DNA from: Clostridiales bacterium
Lineage (GTDB): Bacteria; Bacillota; Clostridia; Oscillospirales; Oscillospiraceae
Direction of reading: 5' to 3'
Length of the DNA stretch: 5,137 nucleotides
Assembly (NCBI GenBank): GCA_019418525.1
Contig: DYBS01000169.1
Coordinates: 1-5,137, forward strand
Below, in pieces: positions 1 to 5,116 of this stretch. The notes below the pieces were generated by a model. That model did not search any database, had not been told where the DNA came from, and saw only the letters and a list, made by a program, of their open reading frames with translations. Made by a program: the position numbers and the translations under genes. Each line of letters opens with the position of its first letter. The first letter of the stretch is position 1.

Positions 1-4
1 GCGG

Positions 5-57
5 TGGGAAAGAAAGCCCAGAGGGGGGATACCGCCCCTCTGGACTCCCCCAAAGGC
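5..57 (-). repeat. G/C hairpin with T-rich tail, inverted copy of the unit at 183-233
   Basis: Bases 18-26 (CCAGAGGGG) pair perfectly with 35-43 (CCCCTCTGG) around an 8-nt loop. On the minus strand the stem is followed by GCTTTCTTTCCC, so it has the form of a minus-strand intrinsic terminator. It aligns in reverse orientation with 183-233: both start with a G-run, then a hairpin, then a GC(C)TTTTCTTTCCC-like tail. The stem sequences differ but pairing is kept. This suggests a repeat family under structural constraint; family membership is my inference from two copies. Confidence 0.6.
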
Positions 58-99
58 GCATCCCGGCGTATCTTCCACTGCGGTAGGATTGCGCCAGCA

Positions 100-151
100 C
101 GGCAGAACAAAAACCAGGCCGGTTGCCTATGAACAGCCTGTTGTACTGCCG
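100..151 (+). repeat. Long imperfect hairpin of unknown function
   Basis: Bases 100-110 (CGGCAGAACAA) pair with 141-151 (TTGTACTGCCG) at 10 of 11 positions, with one A-A mismatch. After a 4-nt bulge (111-114) a second stem forms between 115-119 (CAGGC) and 136-140 (GCCTG), closing a 16-nt loop. It is not followed by a T-run on the + strand, so it is not an obvious terminator. It could be a structured RNA segment, a processing site, or part of the larger repeat made of the flanking hairpins. The orientation is arbitrary. Confidence 0.45.
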
Positions 152-160
152 GCAAAACCA

Positions 161-177
161 GGTGGCCGAAGGCCGCC
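161..177 (+). repeat. Short stable hairpin with GAA triloop
   Basis: GGTGGCC (161-167) pairs with GGCCGCC (171-177), including one G-T wobble, around a GAA loop. It lies between the long hairpin at 100-151 and the terminator-like hairpin at 192-218 and is probably part of the same repetitive block. No specific function can be assigned. Confidence 0.4.
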
Positions 178-191
178 CACTTGGGGGGATT

Positions 192-229
192 CTCAAGGGG
201 GCAGACAGCCCCCTTGAGGCCTTTTCTTT
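192..229 (+). terminator. Terminator-like G/C hairpin with T-rich tail
   Basis: Bases 192-202 (CTCAAGGGGGC) pair with 208-218 (GCCCCCTTGAG), giving an 11-bp perfect stem with an AGACA loop. The sequence GCC and then TTTTCTTT (222-229) follows. This form fits an intrinsic terminator for a transcript entering from the left, which would insulate hisS from upstream genes. However, it belongs to the same repeat family as 5-57, so it may be a dispersed element that merely has terminator structure. Confidence 0.5.
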
Positions 230-230
230 C

Positions 231-261
231 CCCGGTTTCTTTTCCGCGAAAAGAAATCGGG
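231..261 (+). repeat. 14-bp A/T-core hairpin of the intergenic repeat
   Basis: Bases 231-244 pair with 248-261 around a 3-nt loop, with one G-T wobble. The core is TTTCTTTT / AAAAGAAA. It directly abuts the GC-rich unit at 261-306. The corresponding place beside the last downstream copy holds another palindrome, CTTTGCAAAG (5128-5137), so an A/T hairpin next to the GC-rich unit seems to be a regular part of this repeat. Confidence 0.55.
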
Positions 262-306
262 TCCCCGCCGGATAGGCGGCCCGCGCGGCGAGCGCAAAAA
301 CCGCCC
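261..306 (+). repeat. GC-rich intergenic repeat unit, upstream copy
   Basis: This unit has a CCGCC (265-269) / GGCGG (275-279) hairpin followed by a run of GCGC-type sequence. Bases 273-297 recur perfectly, inverted, at 5083-5107 (25 bp). The whole unit also aligns with the inverted copy at 5031-5072, with a handful of mismatches. Three copies around one gene cluster show it is a repeat; that it is dispersed genome-wide is an inference. Confidence 0.75.
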
Positions 307-324
307 GATTGCCGGGCATCGTTT

Positions 325-330
325 CATAAT
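325..330 (+). promoter_or_regulatory. Possible -10 element for hisS
   Basis: CATAAT matches the TATAAT consensus at 5 of 6 bases and lies 19 bases before the AGGAGA site, in the only relatively AT-rich stretch before hisS. No convincing -35 element sits 16-18 bases upstream. An alternative pairing of TTGCCG (309-314) with CATTAT (333-338), 18-bp spacer, would start transcription almost on the ribosome binding site. The call is weak, and the true promoter could lie elsewhere in the upstream region. Confidence 0.2.
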
Positions 331-348
331 CCCATTATCCTTCTACAA

Positions 349-354
349 AGGAGA
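349..354 (+). promoter_or_regulatory. Ribosome binding site of hisS
   Basis: AGGAGA within AAAGGAGAG lies 7 bases before the ATG at 362. It is a strong Shine-Dalgarno match and fixes this ATG as the hisS start. Confidence 0.85.
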
Positions 355-361
355 GATCACC

Positions 362-1711
362 ATGGATCGCATCAAACCCCGCACCCTGTCCGGCTTCATG
401 GAGCTGCTGCCCGCGCGGCAGGTCCAGTTCGATCGGATGGTGGAGACCCTGCGCAAGACCTATTCCCTCTACGGCTTTACCCCCCTGGACACCCCGGCCA
501 TTGAGGCCAGCGAGGTGCTGCTGGCCAAGGGCGGCGGCGAGACGGAGAAGCAGATCTACCGCTTCACCAAGGGCGACACCGACCTGTCCCTGCGCTTTGA
601 CCTCACCGTGCCCCTGGCCAAGTACGTGGCCCTCCACACCGGGGACCTGACCTTCCCCTTCCGCCGCTTCCAGATCGGCAAGGTCTACCGGGGCGAGCGC
701 GCCCAGCGCGGCCGCTTCCGGGAGTTCTACCAGGCCGACATCGACGTGATCGGCGACGGTTCCCTGGACATCATCAACGAGGCCGAGATCCCCTCCATTA
801 TCTACAAGACCTTCACCGCCCTGGGTTTACGGCGCTTCCAGATCCGGGTGAACAACCGGAAAGTGTTGAACGGCCTCTTTGACCTGCTGGGCCTGAAGGA
901 GCAGTCCGGCGACGTCATGCGCACCATCGACAAGCTGGAGAAAATCGGCTCCGAGAAGGTGAAGGAGCTGCTGGTGAACGAGTTCTCCGTCCCCGCCGCC
1001 ACCGCCGACCAGCTGCTGGAGCTTCTCTCCACCGACGACCCCATGGGGGCCCTCGCCGCTCTGAAGGGCAAGAACGAGCTCTTCGACCAGGGCGTGGAGG
1101 AGCTCTCCACCGTGGTGAATTACATGTCTGCCTTCGGCGTGCCCGCGGAAAACTACAAGGTGGACCTGACCATCGCCCGGGGCCTGGACTACTACACCGG
1201 CACCGTCTACGAGACCGCCATGCTGGACCACCCGGAGATCGGCTCCATCTGCTCCGGCGGCCGCTATGACAACCTGGCCGAGTACTATACCAACAAGCAG
1301 CTGCCCGGCGTGGGCATCTCCATCGGCCTGACCCGGCTCTTCTTCGTGCTGGAGGATCAGAAGTACCTGAACGACGACCTCCTCACTTCTCCCGCCGACG
1401 TGCTGGTGCTGCCCATGACCGCCGACCTCTCCCCCGCCATCGCCCTGGCCACCACCCTGCGGGACGCGGGCATCCGCACCCAGCTCTACACCGAAAACAA
1501 GAAGTTCAAGCAGAAGATCGGCTACGCCGACAAGCTGGGCATTCCCTACGTCATCTTCCTGGGTGACGACGAGGTGAAGGAGGGCAAGGCCGCCGTGAAG
1601 GACATGGCCACCGGCGAGCAGCTCACCCAGACCGTGGACGAGGCCATTGCGCGCATCCGGGCGGGTCTGGCGCAGCGCAACGCGGGCACCCCCATCCAGG
1701 ACAGGGGGTAA
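362..1711 (+). CDS. hisS: Histidyl-tRNA synthetase (HisRS, class II)
   Basis: This cytoplasmic enzyme activates histidine with ATP and charges tRNA-His. The 449-residue product is near the usual family length of about 420-450. The class II core shows motif 1 around residues 11-50, an RFDLTVP substrate motif at 78-84, and motif 2 from Y109 to G131 with R110, Q124 and D128. The HisRS-specific signature TIARGLDYYTG is at 270-280, with R273 at the catalytic arginine position. A second signature, SGGRYDN, follows near 298-304. Motif 3 is GVGISIGLTR at 316-325. The C-terminal anticodon-binding domain spans about 345-432 (VLVLPM, then a TENKKFKQKIGYADKLGIPYVI region). The usual bacterial RPEGT motif is replaced by RFDLTVP, and Asp replaces the Glu found in E. 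coli motif 2; both variants occur in other known HisRS lineages. The secreted SLH gene starts 4 bases after the stop, so co-transcription is likely. Confidence 0.97.
   Translation: MDRIKPRTLSGFMELLPARQVQFDRMVETLRKTYSLYGFTPLDTPAIEASEVLLAKGGGETEKQIYRFTKGDTDLSLRFDLTVPLAKYVALHTGDLTFPFRRFQIGKVYRGERAQRGRFREFYQADIDVIGDGSLDIINEAEIPSIIYKTFTALGLRRFQIRVNNRKVLNGLFDLLGLKEQSGDVMRTIDKLEKIGSEKVKELLVNEFSVPAATADQLLELLSTDDPMGALAALKGKNELFDQGVEELSTVVNYMSAFGVPAENYKVDLTIARGLDYYTGTVYETAMLDHPEIGSICSGGRYDNLAEYYTNKQLPGVGISIGLTRLFFVLEDQKYLNDDLLTSPADVLVLPMTADLSPAIALATTLRDAGIRTQLYTENKKFKQKIGYADKLGIPYVIFLGDDEVKEGKAAVKDMATGEQLTQTVDEAIARIRAGLAQRNAGTPIQDRG
1703..1708 (+). promoter_or_regulatory. Ribosome binding site that decides the SLH gene start
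   Basis: AGGGGG lies inside the last hisS codons, 7 bases before the ATG at 1716 and 10 before the ATG at 1719. The overlap with the hisS end suggests translational coupling. It supports starting the SLH protein at 1716, where a signal peptide begins at once, and not at the in-frame ATG at 1647 inside hisS. Confidence 0.6.
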
Positions 1712-1715
1712 TCTC

Positions 1716-3143
1716 ATGATGCTTGTTCGGAAAGCGGCCGCACTGGCCCTCTCCGCCGCCCTGCTGGGGGGCTCCGCTCTGGCCCTCACCCCGGCGGAGG
1801 CCTTCCCCAGCCAAAAGACCTACCCCGGCTACGCCGACGTGGCCGCCGGTACCTGGTACGCCGACTCCGTCCAGGTCTGCTATGAGATCGGCCTGATGGT
1901 GGGCACCGACACCGGCTTTGCCCCTCAGCAGGTCCTCACCGTGGGCGAGGTGGCCGCCATTGCCGCCCGCATGAACGAGGCCATTACCGGAGACTCCATC
2001 CCCATGGCCACCCCCAAGCCCGGCGAGACCCTGCCCTGGTACTTCTCCTATATGACCTACCTGGAGCAACAGGGCATCGACGTGCCCGACCCCACCAGGC
2101 AGGCCACCCGGCAGGAGTTTGTGGATCTGCTCTCCGCCGTGGTGCCGGAGGACATGCTCTCCCCCATCAACGCCATCACCACCCTGCCCGACACGTCGGA
2201 CCCCAGCGTGCTGGCCTTCTATAACGCGGGCATCCTGGCCGGTGTAGACCCCTGGGGCACCTTTGCGCCGGACAAGACCCTCACCCGGGCGGAGTGCGCC
2301 GCCATGGTGGCGCGTATCGCGCGCCCCGCTCTGCGCCTCTCCTTTACCCCCGCCGACTACACCCCCTTTACCGCCGCGGGCCTGAAGCCCTCTGACGTGC
2401 TCTTCGCGGCGGCGGACAAGACCGTCACCGCCGGGGAGTACCTCCCCCACCTTCTCTCCCTCATTGACGGGCTGGAGACGGCCTGCGCTGAGGGGGGCAC
2501 GGCCTTCCGCTGGGACAACACCCTCAACGGCGATGAGACCTACCGGGACTATGTGCTCCGCACCGCACTGCAAGATTTCGGCGTCACCGCCGGAGACGGC
2601 ACCGCGCTCTATGAGCGCTTTGATGTGGAGGACTTCTACCACCGCTATCTGCACCCGGAGGAGTCCCCGGCCCAGCAGCCGGAGGACCAGGAGTACACCC
2701 TCTATGTGGGCCAGGCAGGGGACTTTGTCCCCTTCTCCACCCACAGCGCCCTGGACCCGGCGGCGGAGAGCTCCCTGCTGGTGGAGCACCTGCTCACTGA
2801 GATGAGCGCCCTCACCGGCTGGAACCTGGACGCCTCCGCCATCTACGTGGGCAAGGGCGGCGTCACCATCGCCTGGGCGGAGACCAGCGCCCTCTTCGTG
2901 GGCCCGCCGGAGCAGCAGAAGCCGGGCTTCCATGTCTATGACTCCACCCAGCTGGCCTTCTCGGTGCTGGACAGCGTGCAGCGCACCGTCCAGTGCGCCT
3001 TCTCGCCGGAAAACCCGGAGGCCCTGGACGTGTGGTTCTGCGGCCCGGACGAGGGAGCACTGGTCCTGAAGGATCTGGGGGTCACCCTGCCGGTGGAGGA
3101 GCCCTACTCCCACACCCTGCTGGAAGGGCTGCTTTCTCATTAA
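1716..3143 (+). CDS. Secreted S-layer-homology domain protein with unassigned C-terminal half
   Basis: The 475-residue product starts MMLVRK, followed by a hydrophobic Ala/Leu stretch to about residue 24 and cleavage candidates after ALA (21-23) or AEA (27-29). That is a typical Sec signal peptide. Three SLH repeats follow: about 37-86 (good: YADV, WYADSV, GLMVGTD, LTVGE), 106-143 (degenerate) and 157-203 (good: AGILAGVD, FAPDKTLTRAE). SLH repeats usually bind pyruvylated secondary cell-wall polymers, so the protein is probably held on the cell wall. Residues 226-290 loosely resemble SurA_N/foldase N-terminal regions. Residues 326-465 have the order of a GerMN-like domain (YTLYVG, GGVTIAW, LAFSVLDSVQ, then a V-type strand and EEPYS). 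Both C-terminal calls are pattern impressions, and no catalytic residues are evident. The gene overlaps nothing, starts 4 bases after hisS and shares its codon bias. Its own role is unknown. Confidence is high for gene and SLH, low for the C-terminus. Confidence 0.88.
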   Translation: MMLVRKAAALALSAALLGGSALALTPAEAFPSQKTYPGYADVAAGTWYADSVQVCYEIGLMVGTDTGFAPQQVLTVGEVAAIAARMNEAITGDSIPMATPKPGETLPWYFSYMTYLEQQGIDVPDPTRQATRQEFVDLLSAVVPEDMLSPINAITTLPDTSDPSVLAFYNAGILAGVDPWGTFAPDKTLTRAECAAMVARIARPALRLSFTPADYTPFTAAGLKPSDVLFAAADKTVTAGEYLPHLLSLIDGLETACAEGGTAFRWDNTLNGDETYRDYVLRTALQDFGVTAGDGTALYERFDVEDFYHRYLHPEESPAQQPEDQEYTLYVGQAGDFVPFSTHSALDPAAESSLLVEHLLTEMSALTGWNLDASAIYVGKGGVTIAWAETSALFVGPPEQQKPGFHVYDSTQLAFSVLDSVQRTVQCAFSPENPEALDVWFCGPDEGALVLKDLGVTLPVEEPYSHTLLEGLLSH

Positions 3144-3191
3144 CTTTTTGTAATATTAAACTATAAAATTACGATTTGGAGTTGATTTACC
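3144..3191 (+). promoter_or_regulatory. AT-rich spacer before aspS, possible internal promoter
   Basis: Only 11 of 48 bases are G or C, in sharp contrast with the GC-rich genes on both sides. It holds -10-like hexamers (TAATAT 3151-3156, TATAAA 3162-3167, TACGAT 3170-3175). TTGTAA (3148-3153) is 16 bases before TACGAT, but that pair would place the start within or after the ribosome binding site. A short inverted repeat GTAAT (3150-3154) / ATTAC (3168-3172) is present. There is no stem plus T-run, so no terminator separates the SLH gene from aspS. A promoter for aspS here is plausible but unproven. Confidence 0.35.
3178..3181 (+). promoter_or_regulatory. Ribosome binding site of aspS
   Basis: GGAG within TTTGGAG lies 10 bases before the ATG at 3192. 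It is a moderate Shine-Dalgarno match with slightly long spacing and supports this start. Downstream, the RTHSCGELR stretch at residues 9-17 corresponds to the usual AspRS N-terminus, so the protein carries only about 8 extra residues. Confidence 0.65.
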
Positions 3192-4991
3192 ATGGATAAC
3201 GTGCGTAATTCCCACCGCACCCACTCCTGCGGCGAGCTCCGCATGGAGCATGTGGGGCAGACCGTGACCCTGGCGGGCTTCCTGGAGAACGTCCGCGAGG
3301 TGGGCCAGAACTTCGCCTTTGTGGTGCTGCGTGACTTCTACGGCACCACCCAGGTGGTCATCGAGAATGAGGAGATGATGGGCATCATCAAGCCCCTCAA
3401 CAAGGAGTCCACCATCCAGGTCACCGGCGTGGTGCGGGAGCGCGATTCCAAGAACCCCAAGCTGCCCACCGGCGACATCGAGGTGGTGCCCACCGCCATT
3501 AAGGTGCTGGGCCGCTGTCGCCACAACGAGCTGCCCTTCCAGATCAACCGCAGCCGGGAGGCCGACGAGAGCGCCCGCCTGAAGTACCGCTATCTGGACC
3601 TGCGCAACCCCGAGGTCAAAAACAACATCATCCTGCGCTCCAACGTGGTGGCCGCCCTCCGCGCCGCCATGATCGACCACGGCTTCATGGAGATCACCAC
3701 CCCCATCCTGACTGCATCTTCGCCGGAAGGAGCGAGAGACTACCTGGTGCCCAGTCGGAAACACCCGGGCAAGTTCTACGCCCTGCCCCAGGCTCCCCAG
3801 CAGTTCAAGCAGCTGCTGATGGCCTCCGGCTTCGACAAGTACTTCCAGATCGCCCCCTGCTTCCGGGATGAGGACGCCCGCGGCGACCGCTCCCCCGGCG
3901 AGTTCTACCAGCTGGACATGGAAATGGCCTTTGCCGACCAGGAGGACGTGTTCGCCGTGCTGGAGGACGTGCTGCCCCCCATCTTCGCCAAGTACGGCAC
4001 CTACAACATCGCCTCCACCGCCCCCTTCCGCCGGGTGTCCTACCTGGACGCCATGGACACCTACGGCACCGACAAGCCCGACCTGCGCATCGACCTGACC
4101 GTGAAGGACGCCACCGAGGTGCTCTCCGGCTGCGGCTTCGGGCCCTTTGAGGGCAACACCGTCAAGGCCGTGCCCGTCACCGGCTTCACCGCCACCCGCA
4201 AGCAGATCGACAAGCTCTGCGCCGACGTGGAGGTCCAGGCCGGTCAGAAGGCCTACTGGTTCCGTCTGGACGAGAAGGGCGAGATCGTGGGCGGCATCGC
4301 CAAGTTCGTCCAGCCCATCAAGGACCAGGTGGTGGCCGCTCTGGGCCTGGAGCCCGGCACCTTCGTGGGCCTGACCGCCGGGAAGAAGCTCACCGCCCAA
4401 AAGACCGCCGGTGTGCTCCTCAAGCAGGTGGTGGCCCTGGCCCCCCAGCACTTCGACAAGGAGCGCTACGAGTTCTGCTGGATCGTGGACTTCCCCATGT
4501 ACGAGATCGGCGAGGAGTCCGGCGAGCTGGAGTTCTGCCACAACCCCTTCTCCATGCCCAACGGCGGCCTGGAGATCCTGAAGAAGGCGGCCGCCGGCGA
4601 GGTGGACCCCCTGAGCATCACCGCCTTCCAGTACGATCTGGTGTGCAACGGCGTGGAGCTCTCCTCCGGCGCCGTGCGGAACCACGATCCGGAGATCATG
4701 ATCGAGGCCTTCCAGCTCGTCCGCCTGGGCGAGGACGACGTGAAGGCCAAGTTCCCCGCCATGTACAACGCCTTCACCTACGGCGCGCCCCCCCACGCGG
4801 GCATCGCCCCCGGCGTGGACCGCATGGTCATGCTGCTGGCCGGCGAGGACTCCATCCGGGAGATCATCCCCTTCCCCATGAACAAGAACGCCCAGGATCT
4901 GATGATGGGCGCTCCCTCCTTCGTGGAGCCCAAGCAGCTGGAAGAGCTGAACATTGTGTGTACCAAAAAAGAGGAAGAGACTGCCGAATAA
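3192..4991 (+). CDS. aspS: Aspartyl-tRNA synthetase (AspRS, bacterial type with GAD domain)
   Basis: This cytoplasmic class IIb enzyme charges tRNA-Asp, and in non-discriminating forms also tRNA-Asn. The 599 residues match the usual bacterial length of about 590. The N-terminal anticodon-binding OB fold spans about 22-108. R35, F43 and Q54 occupy positions that correspond to anticodon-contacting residues of E. coli AspRS. Motif 1 and the flipping loop are at about 164-186 (TPILTASSPEGARDYL). The substrate segment FYALPQAPQQFKQLL is at 195-209, and motif 2 is FRDEDARGDRSPGEFYQLD at 224-242. The GAD insertion covers roughly 290-420. Motif 3, HAGIAPGVDR, is at 535-544 with R544. The motif 2 style and SRKHPGKFYALPQAPQQ resemble the alphaproteobacterial AspRS subfamily more than the Bacillus one. 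The OB fold has LENVREVGQNFAF where most have a WVHRRRDHGG-like stretch. Codons 174-190 are strikingly unfavoured. An intrinsic terminator follows the stop. Confidence 0.97.
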   Translation: MDNVRNSHRTHSCGELRMEHVGQTVTLAGFLENVREVGQNFAFVVLRDFYGTTQVVIENEEMMGIIKPLNKESTIQVTGVVRERDSKNPKLPTGDIEVVPTAIKVLGRCRHNELPFQINRSREADESARLKYRYLDLRNPEVKNNIILRSNVVAALRAAMIDHGFMEITTPILTASSPEGARDYLVPSRKHPGKFYALPQAPQQFKQLLMASGFDKYFQIAPCFRDEDARGDRSPGEFYQLDMEMAFADQEDVFAVLEDVLPPIFAKYGTYNIASTAPFRRVSYLDAMDTYGTDKPDLRIDLTVKDATEVLSGCGFGPFEGNTVKAVPVTGFTATRKQIDKLCADVEVQAGQKAYWFRLDEKGEIVGGIAKFVQPIKDQVVAALGLEPGTFVGLTAGKKLTAQKTAGVLLKQVVALAPQHFDKERYEFCWIVDFPMYEIGEESGELEFCHNPFSMPNGGLEILKKAAAGEVDPLSITAFQYDLVCNGVELSSGAVRNHDPEIMIEAFQLVRLGEDDVKAKFPAMYNAFTYGAPPHAGIAPGVDRMVMLLAGEDSIREIIPFPMNKNAQDLMMGAPSFVEPKQLEELNIVCTKKEEETAE

Positions 4992-5004
4992 GAGCAGCCA
5001 TAGT

Positions 5005-5038
5005 AAAAGTGCCCGTGGAATCCCACGGGCGCTTTTTT
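5005..5038 (+). terminator. Intrinsic terminator of the hisS-SLH-aspS cluster
   Basis: GCCCGTGG (5011-5018) pairs with CCACGGGC (5023-5030) around an AATC loop. The stem can extend through 5005-5010 with 5031-5036, including one T-G wobble. A run of six T (5033-5038) follows. It lies 13 bases after the aspS stop and marks the likely end of the transcript. The A4 stretch on the left could allow weak termination from the other strand too. Confidence 0.92.
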
Positions 5039-5072
5039 GTCCTCGCCGGACGGGCCGTCTATCCGGCGGGGA
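5031..5072 (-). repeat. GC-rich intergenic repeat unit, first downstream copy (inverted)
   Basis: Read on the minus strand, this stretch aligns with 261-306: GTCCCCGCCGGATAG is identical, followed by a CGGCCCG core, a GGCGAG stretch and an A-rich end. It differs from the upstream copy at a few positions. Its A-rich end coincides with the T-run of the aspS terminator, so repeat and terminator overlap. Confidence 0.65.
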
Positions 5073-5082
5073 CCCGCCGGGG

Positions 5083-5116
5083 TTGCGCTCGCCGCGCGGG
5101 CCGCCTACTCGGCGGG
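5083..5116 (-). repeat. GC-rich intergenic repeat unit, second downstream copy (inverted)
   Basis: Bases 5083-5107 are the exact reverse complement of 273-297 (25 bp). Similarity continues to 5116 with the CGGCGGG stem. It sits next to the first downstream copy in the same orientation, so two units are in tandem here. It is followed by GCTTTCTTTGCAAAG, containing the palindrome CTTTGCAAAG (5128-5137) at the window edge, which parallels the A/T hairpin beside the upstream copy. The repeat probably continues past the window. Confidence 0.75.

Larger units (their letters stand above)
1..361. other. Hairpin-rich non-coding region upstream of hisS
   Basis: No credible gene lies here. The open frame over 181-504 runs into hisS in another frame and encodes low-complexity Arg/Pro-rich sequence across the repeats. 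The region is a chain of inverted repeats: a G/C hairpin at 18-43, a long imperfect hairpin at 100-151, a small hairpin at 161-177, a second G/C hairpin at 192-218, an A/T hairpin at 231-261 and a GC-rich repeat unit at 261-306. The last 55 bases before hisS are less structured and hold its ribosome binding site. No T-box core motif, tRNA or CRISPR repeat was seen. Confidence 0.75.

Noticed and set aside
1..10. GCGGTGGGAA at the window start as a remnant of a T-box core
   Set aside because: It lacks the ACCGCG half and the antiterminator context, and it lies beside a repeat hairpin that explains the G-rich sequence.
181..504. A short + strand open frame across the repeats into hisS
   Set aside because: It runs through hairpin repeats and then overlaps hisS out of frame. 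No suitable gene-like composition or domain is visible.
1647..1715. N-terminal extension of the SLH protein from the in-frame ATG at 1647
   Set aside because: It would overlap hisS by 65 bases and place an Arg-rich segment ahead of a clear signal peptide. The ATG at 1716 has a ribosome binding site and starts the signal peptide directly.
827..1789. A 320-codon minus-strand open frame opposite hisS
   Set aside because: It is an antisense shadow of hisS with a repetitive Gly/Val/His composition and no recognisable motif.
1623..3140. A 505-codon minus-strand open frame opposite the SLH gene
   Set aside because: It has the same low-complexity Gly/His/Val-rich shadow composition, no domain pattern, and lies opposite a gene with a signal peptide and SLH repeats.
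3121..3160. A terminator after the SLH gene
   Set aside because: CTTTTTG follows the stop, but no stable stem precedes it; only a very short imperfect pairing is possible.
261..5116. A composite transposon or integrative element carrying hisS-SLH-aspS
   Set aside because: There is no transposase, integrase or target-site duplication. The genes are housekeeping genes, and the flanking repeats look like ordinary dispersed intergenic elements.
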